Below are positions 1 to 6,611 of a DNA stretch of 43,566 nucleotides, one piece after another. A program made the position numbers and the translations under genes. Every line of letters starts with the position of its first letter. Position 1 is the stretch's first letter. This DNA is from a virus: IMG/VR virus record IMGVR_UViG_3300050821_003198, positions 1 through 43,566 of that record; one strand, 5' to 3'. Under the pieces are notes generated by a model. It did not search any database. It saw only the letters and a program-made list of their open reading frames with translations, and was not told where the DNA came from.

Positions 1-29
1 GAATAGTTGAGGTCAACCCATCTGTTAGC
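1..29. repeat. Terminal direct repeat, left copy
   Basis: These 29 bases are identical to 43538-43566. The portal reading frame continues exactly across the join, so the repeat marks a circular assembly (unit length 43537 bases). It is more likely an assembler overlap than a true packaged end. Confidence 0.95.
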
Positions 30-1073
30 CACGTCACGTTGAAAAGCCGACTCCCATTGTTTAGCCACGGCGTCGAGCGCTTTAACGAACAGTCGGCTAT
101 GATCTTGGCTAACCGCCCGGCTGCCGGCAGCGTCATTAGCGCCAAGTAACAAGAACTGAGCTAATACGGATAGTAATATTTGGCGGTCTTGGTATTCAAT
201 CGTTGGCATAACATCTTTGGTCGTGTGCCCTTTCATGTCCATCCAACCGACTTCAACTGACGCTGGGAACTCTAAAAACGCCTCTTCGTTGACTCGCTGC
301 TGGCGTAAGCGGGTACGCAGTTTTTCTAGTTCAGGTTCGTCAATCGTCTCGCCATTCATGCCCTTCTTGATGTAGGGGATACCTAGCGCCATATTCTCTA
401 GCGCTACGGCGTTCATAATCTCCAAAGCGTCTTTGATCTTCCAGGGTTTGTAGGCATAACGCAGCAAGCTAATACCGAAGTAGTTATCGCCCTCTTGGTC
501 GTTAACCACATACAGCAGCTTAGAGCGGGGAATATTAGCGGTAGTTCCGCCACCGCCCATTGCCGTACGGCCACTTGGCAGGATTTGAGTAATGCCTGGC
601 GTATCGTCGTCTTGCATGAACTTGAGGATTGAGCGTTGTTTACGGCTAGCGATCTTGTCTATGCCAATATAGCTTTGCCCTTCCCATTTAGCCTCGGTGT
701 CGTAAACCAGCTCGGCGATGAAGAAACCCATCTCCAAAAAGCCTAGCCCCTCGCGCAGCACGTTCCAGTAATCCAGCTTGCGCTCAAAGAATTCAAAGTT
801 AGCATGGTCGCAGATTTTCTGATCTTGCTCGTCATTGCTAGCCGGTTCAAAAAACCACTCGCAGCCAAGTATCGGGTTTTTACATACTTGCAACGCGGCG
901 TGAACCGTAGCGTCGCTTTTGCGCATAACGTCAAAGACTTGCAGGCCGTACTTACCTTGCAGATCAATGCTATATTCCTCGGCGGTAATGTAGCCTTTGA
1001 AGAAGTAAGTACCGCTGGCACCGATTTGGCTAGTGGCATTGGGTGGTAGTAGGGCTTGATTAGTTGTAGCCAT
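1..1073 (-). CDS. Portal protein, Mu gp29-like (DUF935), N-terminal 357 residues
   Basis: The dodecameric portal sits at one capsid vertex, is the channel for DNA entry and exit, and docks the terminase. The gene starts at ATG 1073, 11 bases after the terminase stop, and runs off the window at base 1. It continues in frame at 43537 down to 43132, for 492 residues in all. Visible features are an N-terminal segment reading YFFKGYITAEEY, the patch GFLEMGFFIAELVYD, and FGISLLRYAYKPWKIKD (about residues 195-210), a signature of the DUF935/Mu gp29 family. No strong ribosome binding site precedes the start, so coupling to the terminase gene is likely. The family call rests on these motifs and on the flanking terminase and gpF-like genes. 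Confidence 0.88.
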   Translation of the reverse strand, partial: MATTNQALLPPNATSQIGASGTYFFKGYITAEEYSIDLQGKYGLQVFDVMRKSDATVHAALQVCKNPILGCEWFFEPASNDEQDQKICDHANFEFFERKLDYWNVLREGLGFLEMGFFIAELVYDTEAKWEGQSYIGIDKIASRKQRSILKFMQDDDTPGITQILPSGRTAMGGGGTTANIPRSKLLYVVNDQEGDNYFGISLLRYAYKPWKIKDALEIMNAVALENMALGIPYIKKGMNGETIDEPELEKLRTRLRQQRVNEEAFLEFPASVEVGWMDMKGHTTKDVMPTIEYQDRQILLSVLAQFLLLGANDAAGSRAVSQDHSRLFVKALDAVAKQWESAFQRDVANRWVDLNY

Positions 1074-1084
1074 TTGAGTTTAGT

Positions 1085-2716
1085 TTACCAGCTTCCCCGC
1101 TTTAAGCCACTCGTGTAGGGCTGACGGATTGGTTCGCTACTGTCGGTAGCTTGGTATTCTGCCGCTTGACGTATTGGCCTTAAACCTCCGGCAAAGGCTA
1201 AAACTAAACTATCGCTGCGGTCAGGCGATCGGCCCCCAGTGCGTTTTTTGTATTCATCCTTGGACTCGACTTTAATTTTGCCGTTAGGCATAACGCCCCA
1301 GCGCCGGGCAATTAACTCGTCACGCAGTTGCATGTCTTTGGGGATAGCGATTTGCTTACGCCTAAACCAGCCGGCTAAGTTCCAGTAAAGCTCACTGGTA
1401 ATGTCGTGATATTTTTCAGGTTGCTTCATCATCTCCTTGCTAGAAAAGTTATAAGCTGCCAGTTGGTATTGATGCACAGGTTTACCCAAACCAATTTGCT
1501 CTTTGCTGATCTGCCTCAGCCGGTCAGTCGTGCCACCACCATTGCCAGTATCGTCAATGTTAAGCCGTAGGTTAGGATTCAGTATGTCGATGATGTTTAT
1601 AACTTTATCCGCCGATGTCATCAAATCGGTTTTATTCCAAGCGATTTGGTCTTCAACCCAGCCACCGTGGCGAGGAGTTAACACGGTGCTGTCACTGCCG
1701 TAACGTGCCATATCCAGGCCATACTCCGGTGCTCCGTCGCTAATGTCCCAGCCAGACAGCTCGGCGTAGGTTTTACCGCTATCCTCGTCGATGCCGCTCA
1801 TGTTCATAGCCATCAATACCAAGTCCGTAGAGATAAGTTGTTGATCGCCTTCGGTTGGAAATTCACCCATTACCAGTGCTTGCCAAGCCGGACTATCGGC
1901 ACCCCATTCGTGATAGCGGCCATAAACCGTTGCTGGATCGATTAGAGCCGCGAAGGTCGGGTCAAGCCTGTTTTGGATTTCCTGGTTAACCGCTGCGATC
2001 CAATCTACCTGGTCGATGTCTTCCGGCGGCGTAAACATAGCTACCAGATCGTCGACCGTTTTAATTTCAAGCGCTGTAAAGTTCGGGCTGTCAAAAGCGC
2101 TAATCGTGTAGCGTTTGGCTCCCAGTTCCGGCTTATCGAAGTAATTAAAAAACGTGCCGCTTGGTTTAGTTGGGTTGCCAATCAGCAAAATGTGAGCATT
2201 GATGTTTGGTGTAATAGCGGCCACACCCTTGAAGATCGGCTCATCAACCCCTCCAGCTTCATCAACCACCACCAGCAAGTGATCGGCGTGATAACCAAAA
2301 AAGTTTTCAGGTTTAGCGGTTGACCTACCGACGGCATACCACTTTTCGCCAAGCGTTAAGCCAGCTTGCAGCACTTCATTGTCAGTTAGTTTGTAGCGAG
2401 ACAACTTAACCGTGCTAGCTATCTCACGCCATAGTACGTCCGTTACCTGCGCCCATGTCGGCGCGGTCGTAACGACTACGGAGTCCTCGTAAAGCATTAG
2501 CCAGGTAACTACGATCCTAGCGGCTATAAAGCTTTTGCCAACCGAGTTGCAGGTCTTAACGGACGTGATTTTGTTTTTGAAGACACTACGGACAATATCG
2601 GTTTGCATTTGCCAGCACTTAGCGCCTAGCACTTCGGTTACAAAGTCCTCTGGTTTTTTGAGGTAGAGGTCGTGAAGAAAATCAAAGTCTTCAGGCGCTA
2701 TGGTTTGCGTCGGCAT
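1085..2716 (-). CDS. terL: Terminase large subunit (ATPase and nuclease)
   Basis: This is the DNA-packaging motor: the N-terminal ATPase drives translocation and the C-terminal RNase H-like nuclease cuts concatemers. Counting from ATG 2716 (543 residues), the Walker A loop TCNSVGKS lies at about residues 55-62 and Walker B LLVVVDEA at about 147-154. Nuclease acidic residues appear in GLDMARYGSD (D about 335), NIDDTGNGGG (about 388) and SPDRSDS (about 499-502). A GTG at 2728 would add four residues, but the sequence GTGAGG seven bases before ATG 2716 suits that start better. It overlaps the small-subunit gene by 26 bases, typical of translationally coupled terminase pairs. Order and motifs make this one of the firmest calls. 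Confidence 0.96.
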   Translation of the reverse strand: MPTQTIAPEDFDFLHDLYLKKPEDFVTEVLGAKCWQMQTDIVRSVFKNKITSVKTCNSVGKSFIAARIVVTWLMLYEDSVVVTTAPTWAQVTDVLWREIASTVKLSRYKLTDNEVLQAGLTLGEKWYAVGRSTAKPENFFGYHADHLLVVVDEAGGVDEPIFKGVAAITPNINAHILLIGNPTKPSGTFFNYFDKPELGAKRYTISAFDSPNFTALEIKTVDDLVAMFTPPEDIDQVDWIAAVNQEIQNRLDPTFAALIDPATVYGRYHEWGADSPAWQALVMGEFPTEGDQQLISTDLVLMAMNMSGIDEDSGKTYAELSGWDISDGAPEYGLDMARYGSDSTVLTPRHGGWVEDQIAWNKTDLMTSADKVINIIDILNPNLRLNIDDTGNGGGTTDRLRQISKEQIGLGKPVHQYQLAAYNFSSKEMMKQPEKYHDITSELYWNLAGWFRRKQIAIPKDMQLRDELIARRWGVMPNGKIKVESKDEYKKRTGGRSPDRSDSLVLAFAGGLRPIRQAAEYQATDSSEPIRQPYTSGLKRGSW

Positions 2717-3200
2717 CAACAACCTCACCCTCGATTACTTTGTTTTCGTTTCGTTTTTTCTGAGCCAGATCGGCCCAGCTTAAACCTTCGACCTTAACGT
2801 CCTGGCGCTGTACCGGCGTTCTCAGGTTACCAAAATGACCTAGGTAAGCCTTTTGGGCGTCAACCGCGGCACGCTTATCCTGGCTCTGCATAGCGGTTAA
2901 AAACATTTGATTAAACACCATGCCGACCTTAGCTTGTGGCGCTATTTCGTCCCGGCGCTGCTCGATAAGCTTACCCAGGTTTGCAGTCTTGTTGCGCCAT
3001 TTTCTAGCCGTATCACGGTTGATACCAAAGTGTTGACAAAAATCAGTTAATGTCATCTTGTAGATATGGTTATTCTCCTCGTCAACGATCAGCCCGGCGC
3101 AAGCTTTCCAGGTTAACCACTGATCAAAAACGGCTTGCTTGTAGGGCTGTATTCCTGTTTGGGTTTTTTCGTCAGACGACTTTTGCCGAGTTTCCATCAT
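2691..3200 (-). CDS. terS: Terminase small subunit (helix-turn-helix)
   Basis: The small subunit recognises viral DNA and regulates the large subunit. The 169-residue product has a helix-turn-helix LTDFCQHFGINRDTARKW at about residues 52-69, then a long helical middle and a charged C-terminus, as in phBC6A51-type small terminases. It is immediately upstream of and overlapping the large subunit. Two ATG codons lie in tandem (3200 and 3197). A TATAAT box at 3206-3211 ends five bases before the first and eight before the second, so the mRNA may have almost no leader. The exact start is therefore uncertain by one residue. Confidence 0.85.
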   Translation of the reverse strand: MMETRQKSSDEKTQTGIQPYKQAVFDQWLTWKACAGLIVDEENNHIYKMTLTDFCQHFGINRDTARKWRNKTANLGKLIEQRRDEIAPQAKVGMVFNQMFLTAMQSQDKRAAVDAQKAYLGHFGNLRTPVQRQDVKVEGLSWADLAQKKRNENKVIEGEVVDADANHSA

Positions 3201-3205
3201 CCAAG

Positions 3206-3223
3206 ATTATACACGACCATGTA
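3206..3223 (-). promoter_or_regulatory. Promoter-like element before terS
   Basis: On the minus strand this reads TACATGGTCGTGTATAAT, ending in a perfect -10 box. Its first 16 bases recur at 13669-13684, again intergenic and again ending in a -10-like hexamer. It overlaps the stop codon of the upstream gene. I see no clear -35, so it may need a phage-encoded or upstream-binding activator. Confidence 0.5.
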
Positions 3224-3485
3224 CCGGACAATCTTTGCGTGGTGGCATATCTGGTTGGCAAATACACCCAAGTGGTTGAGGTGTCGGAAACTTAGGCCCA
3301 GCAGAGGGTAGACCTTCCGGCGGTTTAGCCAAACTAATTTTTTTACCATGATCAACAAACACAGCAGCCTCTTGAATCCTGGCCATAGCTTTATTTTTCC
3401 AAGGCTGCATAATCGACTTGTCGGCCCTAATGTCGTTAACCACGTCAGCCAAAACCTTTTCGTAGTCGTAGTTCATGCTACCCAT
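3207..3485 (-). CDS. Small protein with C-terminal zinc-binding-like motif
   Basis: This is a 92-residue protein of unknown function. The N-terminal half is helical and charged. A Pro-rich stretch follows, then CICQPDMPPRKDCPVHG at the C-terminus, where three Cys and one His could bind one metal ion. An alternative start three codons in (ATG 3476) is possible. It overlaps the preceding micropeptide by eight bases and ends at the terS promoter, which places it in the late leftward unit. Position next to terS might suggest a packaging accessory role, but nothing in the sequence shows this. Confidence 0.65.
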   Translation of the reverse strand: MGSMNYDYEKVLADVVNDIRADKSIMQPWKNKAMARIQEAAVFVDHGKKISLAKPPEGLPSAGPKFPTPQPLGCICQPDMPPRKDCPVHGRV

Positions 3486-3573
3486 CCAATAGCTTTTTGT
3501 GTCCGCCGCTTATGTACCAAACATCCGCCACAAACGCCAATATTACCAAAATGATAATGCCTGCTGCGATCAT
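3478..3573 (-). CDS. 31-residue single-span membrane micropeptide
   Basis: The reading frame from ATG 3573 encodes MIAAGIIILVILAFVADVWY followed by a short basic tail (ISGGHKKLLDG). That is one hydrophobic span of about 17 residues with no signal cleavage site. The stop codon overlaps the region of the next gene's start, suggesting coupling. A weak GTGAG precedes the start by a few bases, and an extended -10 promoter lies 35 bases upstream. Such peptides can act in lysis or in modulating the host membrane; no specific role can be assigned. Confidence 0.5.
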   Translation of the reverse strand: MIAAGIIILVILAFVADVWYISGGHKKLLDG

Positions 3574-3607
3574 ATCTCACACTTTCTTTTTTTGCTTTAA
3601 CAAGGTA

Positions 3608-3616
3608 ATTATACCA
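3608..3616 (-). promoter_or_regulatory. Extended -10 promoter
   Basis: The minus strand reads TGGTATAAT, a TGn-extended -10, in the short gap after the 92-residue gene at 3619-3897. There is no good -35, as is usual for extended -10 promoters. It could start transcription of the micropeptide, the 92-residue gene and the packaging genes separately from the replication gene upstream. Confidence 0.45.
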
Positions 3617-3618
3617 CA

Positions 3619-3897
3619 TTAGTTAATAACACCTCTCCGTTTAAGTTGTTCCCTTATTTTAGCAACCGTACTTCGTTTAGCTCGTTGCTTCTCGCCTGGA
3701 CTAAGTAGTTGGCCGATTGATTCTACTGGTTTACCGACTTCGCTACTGTCGTCGAAAATGCCACTAATTGAACGCCGGTTGATTATGTCCACGCCAATAG
3801 TTATAAATTCGCTACCTCCATCTATAGCTTTCGATATTAATCTGGCTTCTTCTCTGGTTACATAAAACTCGCGGCCTTCAAATGTTTTTACCGTCAT
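3619..3897 (-). CDS. Hypothetical protein, 92 residues
   Basis: I do not recognise this protein. The N-terminal half (KTFEGREFYVTREEARLI) looks like a small alpha/beta fold. The C-terminal third is basic (GEKQRAKRSTVAKIREQLKR) and could bind nucleic acid. Its ATG overlaps the stop of the replisome organizer gene by four bases (ATGA-type), so the two are co-translated and may act together in replication. Confidence 0.65.
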   Translation of the reverse strand: MTVKTFEGREFYVTREEARLISKAIDGGSEFITIGVDIINRRSISGIFDDSSEVGKPVESIGQLLSPGEKQRAKRSTVAKIREQLKRRGVIN

Positions 3898-4676
3898 CGT
3901 ATCTTAGCAACCTTTCCAGCTGTATTTTTCCGAGAGTTACCCCAAGCGATTAACTGGTTTTGCTTAGACTGTAGATCACAAAAATCGGATATGCGCGGTG
4001 CATATTGATCACTATGCGCTAAAGCAACTCCGTTAATTAATTGGGTAAGTTTTGTCTCTCCATGTTTTTTAAGTAAATTACTACACGCTCTGCGATTCGC
4101 TTGTACCTTTGCTTCAATATCGTAGCCAACGTTCAGTCGCCAGCATTCAAACATTGAATTAATTTCCGGTTTTCGTTTGTCTGGCGGTCTGTCCGCCAAT
4201 AATACGTTAGTATTATTAGTTTTATCTAATCTAATCTTATCTAATCTAATCTCGGGTGACATTTGGTTGTCATTTTTAACTTTTTGGTTAATTAACTTCT
4301 TATGTTGTTGTTTTTTTATTAACGGCATTTTTATTTTGCGACGTTCTGTGTACGCTCCAAACTCATTAGAGGTAAGGCTATTAAATTCGAGCGTGTAAGT
4401 CGTCATTTGCGCACGATCTTTACGCACCGTATTGTTGTTATGCCAGTGTTTTATAACAACAACTCCTGACTCAAATGTCAATATATATCGTTTGGCTATT
4501 AGGATTTGCAAATCGTCAGTTGTGGCACCCAGCATTCGCATAATACGTTTCGGACTCACAAAACCGTAATCATCAGCGTTCATACATAAATGAAAGTAAA
4601 GCGACTGTGACGACAGGGGCATATCCAAAAAGATGTCGCTTTCAACAATGGACTGATCAAACATTCTACGCTTCAC
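3894..4676 (-). CDS. Phage replisome organizer / replication initiation protein (DnaD-like)
   Basis: Proteins of this type bind the phage origin and recruit host helicase loader or helicase. The first 100 residues carry the typical winged-helix signature: FLDMPLSSQSLYFHLCMNADDYGFV, then RIMRMLGATTDDLQILIAKRYI, then VVIKHWHNNNTVRKDR. The middle is a charged linker containing IRLDKIRLDK, encoded by tandem repeats. The C-terminal part (about 170-245) is a helical domain consistent with DnaD-like proteins. The start is taken as GTG 4676, eight bases after AGGAG and overlapping the previous stop (GTGA); ATG 4664 is the alternative. No polymerase, primase or helicase gene is visible, so host enzymes are presumably recruited. 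Confidence 0.82.
   Translation of the reverse strand: MKRRMFDQSIVESDIFLDMPLSSQSLYFHLCMNADDYGFVSPKRIMRMLGATTDDLQILIAKRYILTFESGVVVIKHWHNNNTVRKDRAQMTTYTLEFNSLTSNEFGAYTERRKIKMPLIKKQQHKKLINQKVKNDNQMSPEIRLDKIRLDKTNNTNVLLADRPPDKRKPEINSMFECWRLNVGYDIEAKVQANRRACSNLLKKHGETKLTQLINGVALAHSDQYAPRISDFCDLQSKQNQLIAWGNSRKNTAGKVAKIR
4225..4253. repeat. Tandem TCTAATC-type repeats inside the replication gene
   Basis: Five imperfect copies of a TCTAATC/CTTATC unit run head to tail and encode the IRLDKIRLDK linker. Similar repeats in the equivalent genes of Gram-positive phages have been found at replication origins, so this is a candidate origin iteron array. That function is inferred only. Confidence 0.45.
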
Positions 4677-4780
4677 TCAACTTGCTCCTGCTGATAGTCA
4701 TCGACTTCCCGGCATTCTTGAGCGTCAGCCATAGCTTCTAGTTCTTCGGGCGACAAATCTTCCACTTCGTCTTGAGTCAT
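4673..4780 (-). CDS. 35-residue acidic leader-type protein
   Basis: The frame from ATG 4780 encodes MTQDEVEDLSPEELEAMADA and then ECREVDDYQQEQVE, a strongly acidic peptide. Its TGA overlaps the GTG of the replisome organizer gene, so translation of the two is coupled. Its own ribosome binding site (GAGGGG, eight bases upstream) lies in the arm of a hairpin, suggesting controlled translation. No family recognised. Confidence 0.55.
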   Translation of the reverse strand: MTQDEVEDLSPEELEAMADAQECREVDDYQQEQVE

Positions 4781-4785
4781 AGAAA

Positions 4786-4809
4786 AACCCCTCGTATGCT
4801 TAAGGGGTT
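4786..4809 (-). terminator. Leader hairpin: attenuator or ribosome-binding-site hairpin
   Basis: AACCCCT (4786-4792) pairs with AGGGGTT (4803-4809) around a 10-base loop. On the minus strand the stem is followed by TTTTTC, the form of a weak intrinsic terminator. The same arm contains the ribosome binding site of the 35-residue ORF. It lies between the promoter at 4840-4868 and the first gene of the replication operon. Confidence 0.55.
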
Positions 4810-4839
4810 CTTCAAGAGAATGTGTAACTAATCTTTAAT

Positions 4840-4868
4840 AGCATACCAACACAAGCCTCGGAGTGCAA
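4840..4868 (-). promoter_or_regulatory. Promoter of the replication/late leftward unit
   Basis: The minus strand reads TTGCAC, 17 bases, then TATGCT, with TGG directly before the -10 (extended -10). It points at the hairpin leader and the replisome organizer operon. The match is moderate. Confidence 0.45.
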
Positions 4869-4957
4869 CCCCTGAGTTAATTTATTAAACACGGCGCATG
4901 ATTAGTCACACCGTAGGACTTATATAATACTCTCGCCAGCCATGCTTGGCAAACCAA

Positions 4958-4991
4958 ACTTATCCACCAAAGAGACGACTTATCCCCAAAA
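4958..4991 (+). repeat. Direct repeat resembling DnaA boxes
   Basis: ACTTATCCACCAAA (4958) and ACTTATCCCCAAAA (4978) are near-identical copies 20 bases apart, each one mismatch from the DnaA box TTATCCACA. They sit in the divergent intergenic region just upstream of the -10 box at 4996. They could be origin boxes or operator sites for the rightward promoter. Confidence 0.5.
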
Positions 4992-4995
4992 TGTG

Positions 4996-5010
4996 TATAA
5001 TTATTTAGCC
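4996..5010 (+). promoter_or_regulatory. -10 box placed nine bases before an ATG
   Basis: TATAAT at 4996-5001 is followed by nine bases and then the ATG of the 27-residue gene. With a start site about seven bases after the box, the transcript would have a leader of zero to three bases. A second TATAAT at 4923-4928 lies upstream, 13 bases before an in-frame ATG at 4942. No convincing -35 is seen for either. Confidence 0.45.
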
Positions 5011-5094
5011 ATGAAAATAATAAAAATCATCTTAATTTTAACTGGCCTAATAGTCTATCTTTACATCTTCGGGCACTGGTTTGGAGCTTACTAA
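5011..5094 (+). CDS. 27-residue membrane micropeptide
   Basis: The product begins MKIIKIILILTGLIVYLYIF and ends GHWFGAY, a single hydrophobic span with a positively charged N-terminus. Its TAA abuts the ATG of the next gene, arguing that it is translated. There is no ribosome binding site, but a -10 box ends nine bases upstream, so leaderless translation is likely. An in-frame ATG at 4942 would give a 50-residue form with a polar N-terminal extension read through the DnaA-box-like repeats. Confidence 0.5.
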   Translation: MKIIKIILILTGLIVYLYIFGHWFGAY

Positions 5095-5391
5095 ATGTCC
5101 AACCTGCGCACCTGCCAGAACAACCACCGCAAAATTATTTACGCGGCCAAATGGAACGAGGAATGCCCGCTGTGTATAGCCATCGCCGAAAACGACAATC
5201 TTATCGATGCTCGCACCGACATAGACGAAGCCGATATTTTTGATTTATACGGCATAACAAAACACCATCATAAACGTATTAGACGTATTGAGAAGTTATT
5301 AGGTATTAGTCCTAGCAAAGCGCACTGGTGGTCAAGTAAAAAGGTTACTCCAACGTCAGCAGAGCCGACGCTACCTGAAGCTACATTTTAG
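5095..5391 (+). CDS. Small zinc-ribbon-like protein, 98 residues
   Basis: The N-terminus carries TCQNNHRKIIYAAKW and then CPLC: one Cys, one His and a CPLC pair at about residues 6-29, a likely metal-binding knuckle. A helical, charged middle (TKHHHKRIRRIEKLLGISPSKA) could contact nucleic acid, and the C-terminus is Pro/Thr-rich. It follows the micropeptide with no gap. Function unknown; a DNA- or RNA-binding regulator is a guess. Confidence 0.65.
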   Translation: MSNLRTCQNNHRKIIYAAKWNEECPLCIAIAENDNLIDARTDIDEADIFDLYGITKHHHKRIRRIEKLLGISPSKAHWWSSKKVTPTSAEPTLPEATF

Positions 5392-5393
5392 AC

Positions 5394-5429
5394 AAAAAAC
5401 CGGCGCAGTGGTTATGACAGCCACGCCGG
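5394..5429 (-). terminator. Intrinsic terminator, leftward
   Basis: CCGGCG-CA-GTGG pairs with CCAC-GCCGG around a short loop (5400-5429). On the minus strand the stem is followed by TTTTTTG. It would stop leftward transcription from the accessory operon before the divergent promoter region. Rightward, the stem has no immediate T-run and would be weak. Confidence 0.7.
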
Positions 5430-5526
5430 AGAGCACCTATTATTTTATGTCGCCTTGTTGCTTGCAGTGATGTTAATATTACTTGGGCAATCGGTCTAGG
5501 TTCCGCGACTTCGCTTTAGCTCTATT

Positions 5527-5535
5527 TGCTATAAT
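5527..5535 (+). promoter_or_regulatory. Extended -10 promoter
   Basis: TGCTATAAT is a perfect extended -10. It lies 29 bases before the ATG of the XhlA-like gene and has no evident -35. The leader downstream has no ribosome binding site, only an A-rich stretch. Confidence 0.5.
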
Positions 5536-5564
5536 ATCAGCCATTAAACAAAATAAACACAGCC

Positions 5565-5846
5565 ATGAGCGAATACCAAACCGAACCAATCCCCAAAACT
5601 GAACAGGAGTTTATTAACTACCGCCTGGATCAGGACGACCGCCAAATCAACAATGTCTCCGATGACGTCCATAGCCTAGCTAAAACTATGGATAACGAGT
5701 TCGCCACCAAGCAGCAAATCAACGACGGTTTCGCTTTAGTCAATACGAAACTTAACTTTCAAAACAAACTGATTTATGGAATAATCAGTTTAATCGGCAT
5801 GATCATGACGGGCATACTGGTTGGTAGATTAATCAATAAACTATGA
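5565..5846 (+). CDS. XhlA-like coiled-coil protein with C-terminal membrane span
   Basis: The 93-residue product has a polar helical region rich in Gln/Asn/Asp (about residues 10-68, heptad-like) and ends in one membrane span, LIYGIISLIGMIMTGILVG (about 69-87). This layout resembles XhlA-type haemolysin/lysis accessory proteins, which associate with holins at the membrane. The neighbouring gene is another membrane peptide whose ATG overlaps this stop, consistent with a small membrane-active pair. The family call is by architecture only. No lysin lies next to it; the lysin is at 19911-21395. Confidence 0.55.
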   Translation: MSEYQTEPIPKTEQEFINYRLDQDDRQINNVSDDVHSLAKTMDNEFATKQQINDGFALVNTKLNFQNKLIYGIISLIGMIMTGILVGRLINKL

Positions 5847-5947
5847 GACAAAAAATAGGCAACACTCCTAAAATCTTTTTATTTATTTTAGTGCTTTGCT
5901 TTTTGCTCGCCATCAGCATAAGTGTTGATATATATTTTTTTAAGTAA
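5843..5947 (+). CDS. 34-residue membrane micropeptide
   Basis: It encodes MRQKIGNTPKIFLFILVLCF followed by more hydrophobic residues and the tail YFFK: a basic N-terminus and one span of about 20 residues. The ATGA overlap with the XhlA-like gene indicates coupled translation. A holin-like or antiholin-like role is possible but not shown. Confidence 0.55.
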   Translation: MRQKIGNTPKIFLFILVLCFLLAISISVDIYFFK

Positions 5948-5971
5948 TATTTTCGTAACATTCCTCCGGAC

Positions 5972-6394
5972 TTATGGATGGGGCCTTAAAGCTATATAAA
6001 TACTGACTACCGCGGCGATGGCGCTAATAAGCGTTAGTCCGGCTAGGCCTACCGCCAGCAAAATAGAGAAAGTTTTGCTTATACCGGTATCGCGCCCCGT
6101 ATCGGTATCACTAGTAGTTCGTAATTCACTGATCTGTTTTGACAAATCCTTAAAAGCTGCCTCAGCTTCTGGCCGTGGCATAAAGTTGCGCTCTCGATCG
6201 TTCATAGCGCCGCGCCATTCATTACTGGCCTTACGCCAACTTTCAATTTCTACGGCAGACTTATTAACTGCCTTTTCCGCTGAGGCCAGAGCAGCGGCGA
6301 CGGCCGCTTGCTGATCAGCGAACCGACGATCAACGTAATCCTTAAACCAGCGAAAACATTTATCTATGTATTGTTTTAGTGTTATCTCACCCAT
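5972..6394 (-). CDS. Coiled-coil membrane protein of a common phage family
   Basis: The 140-residue protein begins with LKQYIDKCFRWFKDYVDRRF. A long Ala/Glu/Lys coiled coil follows (AAVAAALASAEKAVNKSAVE), then NEWRGAMNDRERNFMPRPEAEA and a C-terminal membrane span (FSILLAVGLAGLTLISAIAA, about residues 108-133). Proteins with this exact layout recur widely in siphoviruses, often near lysis or tail genes; their role is not firmly known. It shares an operon with the 53-residue gene upstream and converges on the 34-residue membrane gene with a 24-base gap. Confidence 0.7.
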   Translation of the reverse strand: MGEITLKQYIDKCFRWFKDYVDRRFADQQAAVAAALASAEKAVNKSAVEIESWRKASNEWRGAMNDRERNFMPRPEAEAAFKDLSKQISELRTTSDTDTGRDTGISKTFSILLAVGLAGLTLISAIAAVVSIYIALRPHP

Positions 6395-6440
6395 AAACGC
6401 ATTATAGCATCGAGGACGTCCGCTCTACCGCCAAACCTGA

Positions 6441-6602
6441 CTAACGTTCGGTTTCACTCGGCCACTGCCCGCTCGTAGCTATCCAGTAATCGACTTTGTT
6501 TAGGTAGTTAACTATAGCCCGTTTTATAACTGGGGCGTAAGTTTCGTAGCGACTGAGTTGGCCGTCACGGTAGATTTTTAGTGGTTGTGTGTTATCTTTC
6601 AT
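6441..6602 (-). CDS. Hypothetical protein, 53 residues, probably leaderless
   Basis: The frame from ATG 6602 begins MKDNTQPLKIYRDGQLSRYE and continues with TYAPVIKRAIVNYLNKVDYW. I do not recognise it; it looks like a small alpha/beta protein with a C-terminal helix. It lies nine bases after the -10 of an excellent promoter and has no ribosome binding site, which both supports this start and suggests leaderless translation. Confidence 0.6.
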   Translation of the reverse strand: MKDNTQPLKIYRDGQLSRYETYAPVIKRAIVNYLNKVDYWIATSGQWPSETER

Positions 6603-6611
6603 AACACTACC

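Noticed and set aside
1-29. Short terminal direct repeat as a real packaged end
   Set aside because: The repeat lies inside the portal coding region and 29 bases is a typical assembler overlap, so circularity or permutation explains it better.
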